Of a stretch of 64,000 nucleotides of DNA, positions 52,693 through 60,899 are shown in pieces. The translations under genes were made by a program, and so were the position numbers. Source of the DNA: Caballeronia sp031450805 (GTDB taxonomy: Bacteria; Pseudomonadota; Gammaproteobacteria; Burkholderiales; Burkholderiaceae); contig NZ_JARTVY010000002.1 in NCBI RefSeq assembly GCF_031450805.1, positions 248,001 through 312,000 of the forward strand. Reading direction: 5' to 3'. How positions within the stretch are numbered: position 1 is the stretch's first letter; the number at the start of each line of letters is the position of its first letter. The notes under the pieces were generated by a model. The model was not told where the DNA came from, did not search any database, and saw only the letters and a program-made list of their open reading frames with translations.

Positions 52693-53049
52693 ATGGCGAA
52701 GACCGCAGTCCAGGCAACAGGCGAAGAAACCGGCGGCAACGCGCCGGGCGCGGACGCCGCGTCGCTTCCGGAAAATTACGAAGCCGCGCTGGCCGAGCTC
52801 GAATCGCTCGTGGCGCGCATGGAAGAGGGCGCGCTGAGCCTCGAGGATTCGCTTGCGGCGTACCGTCGCGGCGCGACGCTTGTGGGCTTTTGCCAACAGC
52901 AGCTCGAAAAAGTGGAGCAGCAGGTTCGCGTGCTCGATGGCGAGACGCTCAAGCCGCTGCCCGCCGACGTACAGCGCGCGAGTCAGGGCGCAACTCAGGG
53001 CGCAACTCAGGGCGCGGGCGCAGCCACCGACAACGGGGACGACCTATGA
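52693..53049 (+). CDS. xseB: Exodeoxyribonuclease VII small subunit
   Basis: XseB binds the XseA large subunit to make exonuclease VII, which degrades single-stranded DNA in repair. The 118-residue protein has the family core NYEAALAELESLVARMEEGALSLEDSLAAYRRGATLVGFCQQQLEKVEQQVRVLDG (about 28-83), a helical hairpin. The N-terminal 25 residues and the C-terminal tail (SQGATQGATQGAGAATDN) are extra; the tail is encoded by three 12-base tandem repeats. The start is the ATG after the weak promoter region. The last codons overlap ispA as ATGA, showing translational coupling. Confidence 0.93.
   Translation: MAKTAVQATGEETGGNAPGADAASLPENYEAALAELESLVARMEEGALSLEDSLAAYRRGATLVGFCQQQLEKVEQQVRVLDGETLKPLPADVQRASQGATQGATQGAGAATDNGDDL
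52981..53016 (+). repeat. 12-base tandem repeat in xseB 3' end
   Basis: Three units of A[G/C]TCAGGGCGC[A/G], encoding [S/T]QGA repeats at the xseB C-terminus. The repeat length is a multiple of three, so copy-number changes keep the frame. Confidence 0.85.
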
Positions 53050-53933
53050 CCTTCGAACAATGGATGCGCGCCACGCTCGACCGCGTCGAAACCGCGCTCG
53101 AGCATTACCTTCCCGGAACGGACATCGCTCCGGCGCGGCTCCATGAAGCCATGCGCTACGCCGTGCTCGGCGGCGGCAAGCGCGTGCGCCCGCTGCTCGT
53201 TCACGCAGCCGGCGAACTGACCGGCGCGAGCGCGCAGGCGGTCGAGGCCGCGAGCGCCGCGCTCGAAATGATCCACGTCTATTCGCTGGTGCACGACGAC
53301 ATGCCCGCCATGGACGACGACGCCCTGCGCCGCGGCAAGCCCACGGTACACATCCAGTATGACGAAGCGACGGCGCTGCTCGTCGGCGATGCGCTGCAGT
53401 CGCAGGCGTTCGTCGCGCTGACGGCCGAAGGCAACGGTCTCTCCGATAGCCAGCAGGCCGCGCTCGTGCGCGAACTGGCGGTTGCGAGCGGCTCGGTCGG
53501 CATGGCGGGCGGGCAGGCGATCGACCTCGAAAGCGTCGGCCGCAAGCTGTCGCGGCCCGAACTCGAGACGATGCATCGCAAGAAGACGGGCGCGCTGTTG
53601 CGCGCCTCGGTGCGCATGGGCGCGCTGGCGGGCGGGCCGCCGGGCGCCGAAGCACTCGCGGCGCTCGATCAGTACGCCGCCGCGGTCGGCCTCGCGTTCC
53701 AGGTCGTCGACGACATTCTCGACGTCACCGCGGACTCCGCCACGCTCGGCAAGACGGCGGGCAAGGACGCCCAGCACGACAAACCGACTTACGTGTCCAT
53801 CATCGGACTGGACGCATCCCGCGAACTCGCTGCGCAACTCGGCCGCGACGCGCACGCCGCCATCCGGCCGTTCGGCGCACGCGGCCAGCGGCTTGCTGAA
53901 CTTGCTGACCTGGTTGTGAACCGGGTGCATTGA
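53046..53933 (+). CDS. ispA: Farnesyl diphosphate synthase
   Basis: A trans-prenyltransferase of 295 residues that condenses IPP with DMAPP and GPP to farnesyl diphosphate, precursor of undecaprenol, quinones and hopanoids. The first Asp-rich motif is LVHDDMPAMDDD (about 82-92) and the second is QVVDDILDVT (about 220-229), both in the form typical of proteobacterial IspA. GGGKRVRPLL carries the basic substrate-binding residues. It overlaps xseB by four bases (ATGA) and is followed by dxs, giving the standard xseB-ispA-dxs group that joins two isoprenoid steps. Confidence 0.96.
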   Translation: MTFEQWMRATLDRVETALEHYLPGTDIAPARLHEAMRYAVLGGGKRVRPLLVHAAGELTGASAQAVEAASAALEMIHVYSLVHDDMPAMDDDALRRGKPTVHIQYDEATALLVGDALQSQAFVALTAEGNGLSDSQQAALVRELAVASGSVGMAGGQAIDLESVGRKLSRPELETMHRKKTGALLRASVRMGALAGGPPGAEALAALDQYAAAVGLAFQVVDDILDVTADSATLGKTAGKDAQHDKPTYVSIIGLDASRELAAQLGRDAHAAIRPFGARGQRLAELADLVVNRVH

Positions 53934-54012
53934 ATGTTGAATGCGTGACGAACCCCACGGCGCAACAATCGCGCTGAACGAATCACGCCAGTTTTCCTAC
54001 AATGGGACGACG

Positions 54013-55923
54013 ATGTACGACTTGCTGAAATCCATCGACGATCCGGCCGACCTCCGCGCCCTCGATCGACGCCAACTGCAGCCGCTTGCCGACGAACTGC
54101 GGGCCTACGTGCTCGACAGCGTGTCGCAGACGGGCGGCCATCTGTCGTCCAACCTGGGCACGGTCGAGCTGACGATCGCGCTGCACTATGTCTTCGATAC
54201 GCCGAACGACCGTATCGTGTGGGACGTCGGCCATCAGACGTATCCGCACAAGATTCTGACCGGCCGCCGCGACCAGATGCCCGGCCTGCGCCAGTTGGGC
54301 GGCATCTCCGGCTTCCCGCGCCGCGCCGAGTCCGCTTACGACACCTTCGGGACGGCGCACTCGAGTACGTCGATTTCGGCGGCGCTCGGCATGGCGGTCG
54401 CGAACAAGCTGCAGGGCGACAACCGCTATTCGATCGCCGTGATCGGCGACGGCGCAATGACGGCCGGCATGGCGTTCGAGGCGATGAACAACGCGGGCGT
54501 CGCCGACGACCTGCCGCTGCTCGTCATCCTGAACGACAACGACATGTCGATCTCCCCGCCGGTCGGTGCGCTGAATCGCCATCTCGCCCGCCTGATGTCG
54601 GGCCGTTTCTACGCCGCCGCGCGCGCGGGCGTCGAGCGCGTGCTGCGCGCCGCCCCGCCGGTGCTGGATCTTGCGCGCAAGCTCGAGGAGCACGCGAAGG
54701 GCATGATCGTGCCGGCGACGCTGTTCGAAGAGTTCGGCTTCAACTACATCGGACCTATCGACGGTCACGATCTCGACTCGCTCGTCCCGACGCTGCAGAA
54801 CATCAAGGAGCTGCGCGGCCCGCAATTCCTGCACGTCGTCACGAAGAAGGGCCAGGGCTACAAGCTCGCCGAAGCCGATCCGGTGCTCTATCACGGTCCC
54901 GGCAAGTTCAACCCGGCCGAGGGCATCAAGCCGTCTACCGCGCCGTCGAAGAAGACCTACACGCAGGTGTTCGGCGAATGGCTGTGCGACGCCGCCGCGC
55001 AAGACTCGCGCGTGGTCGGCATCACGCCCGCCATGCGCGAAGGCTCGGGCATGGTCGAATTCGAGAAGCGCTTCCCGGACCGGTACTTCGACGTCGGCAT
55101 CGCCGAGCAGCACGCGGTCACGTTCGCGGGTGGTCTCGCGGCGGACGGCATGAAGCCCGTCGTCGCCATTTATTCGACCTTCCTCCAGCGCGCATACGAC
55201 CAGTTGATTCACGACGTCGCGCTGCAGAACCTGCCGGTGGTTTTCGCAATCGACCGCGCGGGTCTCGTCGGCGCGGACGGCGCAACGCACGCGGGAAACT
55301 ACGACCTCGCGTTCCTGCGCTGCATTCCGAACATGACGGTGATGGCCGCATCCGATGAGAACGAATGCCGCCAGATGCTGTACACCGCGCTGCAGCAATC
55401 GAATCCGACTGCCGTGCGCTATCCGCGCGGCGCGGGCACGGGCGTGGCCACGGTCAAGCAGATGACCGCGCTTCCCGTGGGCAAGGGCGAGATTCGCCGC
55501 GAATCGTCGCAGAAACTCGGCTCCGGCAAACGCATCGCGATTTGCGCATTCGGCACGATGGTCGCGCCGTCGCTCGCTGCCGCCGACGAACTCGACCTGA
55601 CCGTCGCCAACATGCGTTTCGTGAAGCCGGTCGATGCCGATCTGCTGCGCGAACTCGCTGCGACGCACGACGCCATCGTGACCATCGAGGAAGGCTCGAT
55701 CATGGGCGGCGCGGGCTCGGCGTGCGTCGAAGCGCTGCTGGCGAGCGGCATCGTCAAGCCGGTGCTGCAACTGGGCCTGCCGGATGTGTTCATCGATCAC
55801 GGCGATCCCGCGAGGCTGCTCGCGAGCGTTGGCCTCGACGCGGCCGGTATCGCGCATTCGATCCGCGAGCGTTTCCTGAGCGCCGTCGAAAGCGCGGGCA
55901 AGCTGACCAAGCGCGTCGCCTGA
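54013..55923 (+). CDS. dxs: 1-deoxy-D-xylulose-5-phosphate synthase
   Basis: Dxs, a thiamine diphosphate enzyme, joins pyruvate and glyceraldehyde 3-phosphate in the first step of the MEP isoprenoid pathway. The 636-residue protein has SQTGGHLSSNLGTVELTIALH, the ThDP motif IGDGAMTAGMAFEAMNNAGVADDLPLLVILNDND (about 150-183), FDVGIAEQHAVTFAGGLAADG with the catalytic Glu and AGLVGADGATHAG. It is typical in length and content. It lies 79 bases after ispA. The downstream hairpin at 55985-56011 probably ends the group. A longer frame to 53941 lacks a good start. Confidence 0.97.
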   Translation: MYDLLKSIDDPADLRALDRRQLQPLADELRAYVLDSVSQTGGHLSSNLGTVELTIALHYVFDTPNDRIVWDVGHQTYPHKILTGRRDQMPGLRQLGGISGFPRRAESAYDTFGTAHSSTSISAALGMAVANKLQGDNRYSIAVIGDGAMTAGMAFEAMNNAGVADDLPLLVILNDNDMSISPPVGALNRHLARLMSGRFYAAARAGVERVLRAAPPVLDLARKLEEHAKGMIVPATLFEEFGFNYIGPIDGHDLDSLVPTLQNIKELRGPQFLHVVTKKGQGYKLAEADPVLYHGPGKFNPAEGIKPSTAPSKKTYTQVFGEWLCDAAAQDSRVVGITPAMREGSGMVEFEKRFPDRYFDVGIAEQHAVTFAGGLAADGMKPVVAIYSTFLQRAYDQLIHDVALQNLPVVFAIDRAGLVGADGATHAGNYDLAFLRCIPNMTVMAASDENECRQMLYTALQQSNPTAVRYPRGAGTGVATVKQMTALPVGKGEIRRESSQKLGSGKRIAICAFGTMVAPSLAAADELDLTVANMRFVKPVDADLLRELAATHDAIVTIEEGSIMGGAGSACVEALLASGIVKPVLQLGLPDVFIDHGDPARLLASVGLDAAGIAHSIRERFLSAVESAGKLTKRVA

Positions 55924-55984
55924 CGCGAATTCGGCTGACAGGCGGGCCCGGGGAAGCGGCGCGCCAGACGTAAGGTCAGCCATG

Positions 55985-56011
55985 CGGCGCGGGTTCTCCC
56001 CCGCGCCGTTT
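55985..56011 (+). terminator. Terminator-like hairpin after dxs
   Basis: CGGCGCGGG pairs with CCCGCGCCG (9 bases) around a 6-base loop, followed by TTTGCG. It has a short T-tract, so strength is uncertain. Confidence 0.6.
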
Positions 56012-56076
56012 GCGTTTCATCGTTTATCGCCGCTCAACGCCCGGTCTTTCCGCGCGCGGCGCAAAGGACATAACAA

Positions 56077-56874
56077 ATGAATCAGATGAATCCCGCCTTC
56101 ATCATGCCCGATGTGCAAAGCACGCCGGATACGCGTCAAATCGATATCGCGCGCGTCGGCGTCAAGGGCGTGCGGCATCCGCTGTCGGTGCGCACGGCGA
56201 GCGGCGTGCAGCCGAGCGTCGGCGTTTGGAACCTCGATGTGCATCTGCCCGCCGATCAGAAGGGCACGCACATGTCGCGCTTCGTCGCGCTGCTCGAGGA
56301 GAATCGCGAGCCGCTCGATCAGGCCGCGCTGCAGACCATGCTCGCCGCGATGCTTACGAAGCTCGAAGCGCACTCCGGCCGTATCGAGGTGAGCGTGCCG
56401 TATTTCGTGATGAAGACCGCGCCGATATCGGGCGTGCAGAGCCTGCTCGATTACGAAGTGACTTTCGTCGCGGAGAAGCGCAACGGCGAAACGCGTCTGT
56501 CGCTGAAAGTGCTCGTGCCGGTGACGAGCCTGTGCCCGTGCTCGAAGAAGATCTCGCAGTACGGCGCGCACAATCAGCGATCGCATGTGACGATCACGGC
56601 CGAACTGGCCGGCGATGTCGCGGCAGAGGAACTCGTGCGCGTTGCGGAAGAAGAGGCGTCGTGCGAACTGTGGGGCCTGCTGAAGCGCCCCGACGAGAAG
56701 TTCGTGACCGAGCGCGCTTATGAGAATCCCAAGTTCGTGGAAGACCTCGTGCGCGATATCGCGGTGCGGCTGAATGCCGACGATCGCATCGTCGCGTATG
56801 TGCTGGAAGCGGAGAATTTCGAGTCGATTCACAATCACAGCGCGTATGCGGTCATCGAGCGGGACAAGCGCTAA
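56077..56874 (+). CDS. folE2: GTP cyclohydrolase I type IB (FolE2)
   Basis: FolE2 turns GTP into dihydroneopterin triphosphate at the start of folate synthesis. It is the zinc-independent, metal-flexible form that can replace FolE, often under zinc limitation. The 265-residue protein starts MNQMNPAFIMPDVQSTPDTR, the family N-terminus. The active-site region SLCPCSKKISQYGAHNQRSHV holds the conserved cysteine and histidine, and EEEASCELWGLLKRPDEKFVTERAYENPKFVEDLVRD is also a FolE2 signature. The ATG follows AAAGGA. No Zur site was recognised upstream. Confidence 0.95.
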   Translation: MNQMNPAFIMPDVQSTPDTRQIDIARVGVKGVRHPLSVRTASGVQPSVGVWNLDVHLPADQKGTHMSRFVALLEENREPLDQAALQTMLAAMLTKLEAHSGRIEVSVPYFVMKTAPISGVQSLLDYEVTFVAEKRNGETRLSLKVLVPVTSLCPCSKKISQYGAHNQRSHVTITAELAGDVAAEELVRVAEEEASCELWGLLKRPDEKFVTERAYENPKFVEDLVRDIAVRLNADDRIVAYVLEAENFESIHNHSAYAVIERDKR

Positions 56875-56900
56875 GCGTTTGCGCTGACAGCTGAACGAAG

Positions 56901-56925
56901 AACCGGTCCGCGCGACCGGTTTTTT
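56901..56925. terminator. Rho-independent terminator between folE2 and the LysR gene
   Basis: AACCGGTC pairs with GACCGGTT around CGCGC, with a T-run after it on the plus strand. It ends folE2; the LysR stop codon on the other strand lies right at its edge. Confidence 0.9.
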
Positions 56926-57821
56926 CATGCAAACGCCGGTTCCGCTGCCGAATGCGTTTCCCGCACCGAATCGATGACGAGCGACGCGAGCCGCTCGACC
57001 GGGGCCGATGCGCCCGCCGACGCCCGATGCAACGCGAGCGGAATCGACGGCAGCGGCGGCAAGCCGGATTCGACGTCGTCCAACGCGCGCACGGTCGACG
57101 GCAGCCCGTAACATGTCCGCACAGTGACGCCGAGCCCGGCTGCAGCCGCGGCCCACAGCCCCGCGAGGCTCGGGCTCGTGAATGCCACGCGCCATTTGAT
57201 TCCCGCGCGATCGAGCGCTGCCGTCGCCGCGCTGTGAAAGACACACGGACGGTCGAAGGCGATGAGCGGTAGCGGCTCGCTTGCGTGCTGTTGAAAAGGC
57301 ACCGACGACGAGCCGATCCAGCGCATGCGCGGCGCCGCGATCGGCTCGAATTCTTTTGCGCCCGCCATGCCCCACACGAGCGCGAGATCCAGCTGACCGG
57401 TATCGATCCGTTCCAGCAGTTCGGTGTTGCGCGCGACGCGCGCTTCGATCCGCACCTTCGGATGCGCCCGCGCGAAGCGGCCGAGCACGTCCGGCAGCAC
57501 GGCTTCGCCGAAGTCCTCCTGAAGGCCGAGCCGAATCCATCCTTCGAGATCGACGCCGCGCACCGCCACCGCCGCTTCGTCGTTCAGCTCGACGAGGCGC
57601 CGCGCGTAGCCGAGCATCACCTCGCCCGCGTCGGTCAGCGCCAGCCCGCGCCCCGACTTGCGAAAGAGTTCGATGCCCGCCTGCTCCTCCAGCTTGCGAA
57701 GCTGCGCGCTGATCGCTGACGTCGACCGGCCCACGCGATCCGCCGCCTTCGCAAAACTGCCCAGCTGCATGCCGGCGACGAAGCTGCGAAGCACGGCAAG
57801 GTCGAACGTCGTTTGATTCAT
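56925..57821 (-). CDS. LysR-family transcriptional regulator
   Basis: A 298-residue LysR-type regulator. The N-terminal winged helix-turn-helix covers about residues 5-65 (LAVLRSFVAGMQLGSFAKAADRVGRSTSAISAQLRKLEEQAGIELFRKSGRG), and the effector domain runs to the end. The ATG at 57821 is preferred because AGGA lies about eight bases upstream; ATG 57830 is an alternative. It is divergent from the MFS gene, the usual layout for a regulator and its target; an 11-base palindrome, CGAATGATTCG, lies at 57841-57851 in the shared spacer and could be its site. The effector is unknown. Confidence 0.92.
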   Translation of the reverse strand: MNQTTFDLAVLRSFVAGMQLGSFAKAADRVGRSTSAISAQLRKLEEQAGIELFRKSGRGLALTDAGEVMLGYARRLVELNDEAAVAVRGVDLEGWIRLGLQEDFGEAVLPDVLGRFARAHPKVRIEARVARNTELLERIDTGQLDLALVWGMAGAKEFEPIAAPRMRWIGSSSVPFQQHASEPLPLIAFDRPCVFHSAATAALDRAGIKWRVAFTSPSLAGLWAAAAAGLGVTVRTCYGLPSTVRALDDVESGLPPLPSIPLALHRASAGASAPVERLASLVIDSVRETHSAAEPAFA

Positions 57822-57840
57822 GATAACCATCCTGTTTTAT

Positions 57841-57851
57841 CGAATGATTCG
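57841..57851. promoter_or_regulatory. Palindrome in the LysR/MFS spacer
   Basis: CGAAT-G-ATTCG, a perfect 11-base palindrome in the 103-base divergent spacer. A candidate LysR binding site, though it does not fit the simple T-N11-A pattern exactly. Confidence 0.35.
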
Positions 57852-57924
57852 TCCAGAACTATTTGATTTTCAGGACGATCCTAAGCCGTCAAACTGGCCG
57901 CAGTCAACGATGACGAGGCATGGC

Positions 57925-59151
57925 ATGGCAACGACTTTCGACTCAACCGCGCCTGCGGCTGGCGGCGCGCATCGCTGGAAGGTGCTCGGCGTCGGCGTGG
58001 CGGCGAACGCGAGCTTTTCCGCCGCCGTCGCCGGCATACCGACGACCGCCGTCTGGTTGCGCAGCGGCTATCACCTGAGCAACGGCGAGCTGGGGCTCGC
58101 GCTGGGGGCGCTGGGGCTGGGCGCGGCGGTATCGGAGTTGCCGTGGGGCCTGCTCACCGATCGATGGGGCGATCGCCGCGTCCTGCTGATCGGACTGATT
58201 GCGACCGCCGCCGCGCTCGCCGCGATGAGCGTGTTCGTCGCGCCTTCGACGAGCGCGGCAACACCGTCGCTCGCTTGGCTCGTGGTCGGCCTGTGCGCGC
58301 TGGGCCTGTTCGGCGGCAGCGTGAACGGCGCGAGCGGTCGCGCGGTGATGGCCTGGTTTGCGGAAGGCGAGCGCGGCCTCGCGATGAGCATCCGGCAGAC
58401 CGCCGTGCCGCTCGGCGGCGGGATCGGCGCAGCGTTGCTGCCGTGGCTCGCGTCGTCGATCGGATTCTCCGCCGTATTCGGCGCGCTGGCCGCGATGTGC
58501 GCGGTTGCCGGCGCGTTCACATGGCGCTGGCTGCGCGAGCCGCCGCACGCGAAGCCGTCGCAGCCGAAACGCGCCGCGCCGCTCGGCGACGTGCTCGTGT
58601 GGCGCATGGTGCTCGGCATCGGCGTGCTGTGCGTGCCGCAATTCGCGGTGCTGACCTTCGCCGCTGTCTTTCTGCACGATGCCGGCCGCTTCGGCGTCAC
58701 GTCGATCAGTGCGACGATGGGCGCGCTCCAGCTCGGCGCGATGGTCATGCGCGTGTGGAGCGGCCGTTACACGGACCGGCATGGGAATCGTCGCGGATAT
58801 TTGCGCGTATCGACGTGGATCGCGGTCGCGTCGTTCGGGGCGCTCGCGGCGGCGACGGCATCCGGCGCAGCCCGCGCGCCCGTCGTGCTCGCGGCGATGA
58901 TCGTCTTCGCGGGCGTTTCGATATCGGCATGGCATGGGGTTGCGTACACCGAGCTGGCGACGCTCGCGGGCACCGCGCGCGCCGGAACCGCGCTCGGGAT
59001 GACGAACACCGCCGTGTACGTCGGCCTCTTCTTGACGCCGCTCGCGATTCCTCACGTGCTGGCCGCCGGCTCCTGGACGGCCGTGTGGCTCGCGGCGGGC
59101 GCTTGCGCGACGCTCGCGCTGCCATTGTTTCCGAGGCCCGCGCGACCTTAA
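57925..59151 (+). CDS. MFS transporter (CynX/NimT-like)
   Basis: A 408-residue major facilitator superfamily protein with about twelve membrane helices. The N-terminal half has the loop 2-3 motif GLLTDRWGDRRVLLIGL, the usual MFS signature. The central loop (about 200-220, RWLREPPHAKPSQPKRAA) separates the two six-helix halves, and the second half has WSGRYTDRHGNRRGYL as its repeat of the motif. The substrate is unknown. ATG 57925 is chosen because GAGG lies six bases upstream; upstream in-frame starts at 57820 and 57910 lack one. The GST gene follows 30 bases downstream and may be co-transcribed. Confidence 0.9.
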   Translation: MATTFDSTAPAAGGAHRWKVLGVGVAANASFSAAVAGIPTTAVWLRSGYHLSNGELGLALGALGLGAAVSELPWGLLTDRWGDRRVLLIGLIATAAALAAMSVFVAPSTSAATPSLAWLVVGLCALGLFGGSVNGASGRAVMAWFAEGERGLAMSIRQTAVPLGGGIGAALLPWLASSIGFSAVFGALAAMCAVAGAFTWRWLREPPHAKPSQPKRAAPLGDVLVWRMVLGIGVLCVPQFAVLTFAAVFLHDAGRFGVTSISATMGALQLGAMVMRVWSGRYTDRHGNRRGYLRVSTWIAVASFGALAAATASGAARAPVVLAAMIVFAGVSISAWHGVAYTELATLAGTARAGTALGMTNTAVYVGLFLTPLAIPHVLAAGSWTAVWLAAGACATLALPLFPRPARP

Positions 59152-59181
59152 ACTGCCGACTCCGACAACACGGAGCGCGTA

Positions 59182-59814
59182 ATGATTCTGATCGGCCAAT
59201 ACGATTCCCCGTTCGTGCGGCGCGTCGCCATCGCGTTGCATCTCTACGGCATTGCGTACGAGCATCGCCCGTGGTCCGTCTTCGGCGATGCCGACAAGAT
59301 CGCGCCGATCAACCCGCTGATCCGCGTGCCGACGCTCGTGCTCGATTCCGGCGACGTGCTGATCGAAAGCGCGATGATCCTCGACTACCTCGACGACGAG
59401 GCGGGCGCAACGCGGGCGTTGATCGCATCGCACGGCGCGGCGCGGCGTGAAGCCCTCAAGGTTTGCGCACTGGCGACGGGACTCGCCGACAAAGCCGTCG
59501 CGCTCGTCTACGAGCGGGTGCTGCATGAGCAGGAATCGCAGGCGTGGGTGGATCGCTGCAGGCGCCAGGTCGAGCGCGTGCTCGATGCGCTCGAAGCCGA
59601 CCGCGCCGCGCGCCCGACGCCTTTCTGGTTCGGCGATGCGATCGGTCACGCGGACATCGCCGTGGCGTGCGCGCTGCGCTTCGCCCGCGAGGCGCATGCG
59701 CCGGTTTTCGCGGGCGCGCGATGGCCTGCCTTGACCGCGCACGGCGATCGATGCGAGGCGCTCGATGTGTTTCAGTCGGTCGTGCAGGCGTTCAGCCCGC
59801 CGAGGAAGAACTAG
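59182..59814 (+). CDS. Glutathione S-transferase family protein
   Basis: A 210-residue GST-like protein. The N-terminal thioredoxin-fold domain has MILIGQYDSPFVRRVAIALHLYGIAYEH, with Ser9 at the likely catalytic position, and RVPTLVLDSGDVLIESAMILDYLDD, the glutathione-binding cis-Pro and Glu-Ser. The C-terminal helical domain covers about 85-205. Known relatives conjugate glutathione or act in stress defence; the substrate is unknown. The stop codon shares the CTAG at 59811-59814 with the tsaD stop, a three-base convergent overlap. A GGAG-type site precedes the ATG. Confidence 0.9.
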   Translation: MILIGQYDSPFVRRVAIALHLYGIAYEHRPWSVFGDADKIAPINPLIRVPTLVLDSGDVLIESAMILDYLDDEAGATRALIASHGAARREALKVCALATGLADKAVALVYERVLHEQESQAWVDRCRRQVERVLDALEADRAARPTPFWFGDAIGHADIAVACALRFAREAHAPVFAGARWPALTAHGDRCEALDVFQSVVQAFSPPRKN

Positions 59815-60839
59815 GCGCGCGCGAGCGAGGTCAGGTCCCAGCGCGGCTTCACGGTGAATGCGTAGTCGCGCACGGCCTGGTCGGGCCAGCGCGTGAGCCG
59901 CAGCGCGCCGGCGAGCGCGATCATCGCGCCGTTGTCGGTGCAAAGCGACAAATCGGGATAGTGGACGTCGAAGCGCCGCTTCTTCGCCGCCGCCGACAGC
60001 GCCTCACGCAACTGCCGGTTCGCGCCGACGCCGCCCGCGACCACGAGGCGCTTCAGTCCCGTCTTCCTGAGCGCCGCGAGCGACTTCGCGACGAGCACAT
60101 CGACGGCGGCATCGACAAAACCGCGCGCCAGATCCGCTTTCGCCTGTTCACAGACGTTCGCGCCGAGCTTGCGGCTCTGGGTCAGCACGGCGGTTTTCAG
60201 GCCGCTGAAGCTGAAATCGAGATCGCCGGAGTGCAGCATCGGACGCGGCAGCGCGACCGCGCCCGGCGTGCCGAATTCGGCGAGCCGCGAGACTTCCGGC
60301 CCGCCCGGATAGCCGAGGCCGAGCAGCTTCGCGGTCTTGTCGAAGGCTTCGCCGGCGGCATCGTCGAGCGTTTCGCCGAGCGTCTCGTAGACGCCGACAT
60401 CCGTGACGCGCATTAACTGCGTATGCCCGCCCGACACGAGCAGCGCGACGAACGGAAAGGGCGGCGGTGCATCGACGAGCAGCGGCGACAGCAAGTGTCC
60501 TTCGAGATGATGGATGCCGACCGTCGGCTTGTCCCACGCCATCGCCAGCGCATTGGCGATGCTCGCGCCGACGAGCAGCGCGCCCGCGAGCCCCGGCCCT
60601 TGCGTGAACGCGATGGCGTCGATGGCGGCGCGCTCCGCCTTCGCCTCCGCCATCACCTGTTCGAGAAGCGGCAGCGCCCGGCGGATGTGATCCCGCGACG
60701 CCAGTTCCGGCACGACGCCGCCGTACTCGCGATGCATCGCGATCTGCGAATGAAGGGCGTGCGAAAGCAGGCCGCGCTCCGTGTCATAGAGCGCGAGGCC
60801 GGTTTCGTCGCAGGAACTTTCGATGCCGAGAACGAGCAT
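59811..60839 (-). CDS. tsaD: tRNA N6-threonylcarbamoyladenosine (t6A37) synthase catalytic subunit
   Basis: TsaD (Kae1/Gcp family) transfers the threonylcarbamoyl group to A37 of ANN-decoding tRNAs, working with TsaB, TsaC and TsaE. The 342-residue protein starts MLVLGIESSCDETGLALYD, with the metal-binding MHREYGGVVPELASRDH, VSGGHTQLM, and the C-terminal VVAGGVGANRQLRE and DLSLCTDNGAMIALAG motifs. It is the standard length and essential in most bacteria. ATG 60839 begins at the conserved N-terminus; the frame is open much further upstream, but that lies within the divergent flavoprotein gene. It is divergent from the BaiN-type gene. Confidence 0.97.
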   Translation of the reverse strand: MLVLGIESSCDETGLALYDTERGLLSHALHSQIAMHREYGGVVPELASRDHIRRALPLLEQVMAEAKAERAAIDAIAFTQGPGLAGALLVGASIANALAMAWDKPTVGIHHLEGHLLSPLLVDAPPPFPFVALLVSGGHTQLMRVTDVGVYETLGETLDDAAGEAFDKTAKLLGLGYPGGPEVSRLAEFGTPGAVALPRPMLHSGDLDFSFSGLKTAVLTQSRKLGANVCEQAKADLARGFVDAAVDVLVAKSLAALRKTGLKRLVVAGGVGANRQLREALSAAAKKRRFDVHYPDLSLCTDNGAMIALAGALRLTRWPDQAVRDYAFTVKPRWDLTSLARA

Positions 60840-60899
60840 GATGAAGGCGTCGGAGGGTAACGGGAAAGTATACCAGCGGCCCCAGTTACAATGCGCGGC

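Noticed and set aside
53983..55983. 666-codon open frame antisense to dxs
   Set aside because: Dxs motifs on the plus strand are complete; the antisense frame is an effect of codon bias.
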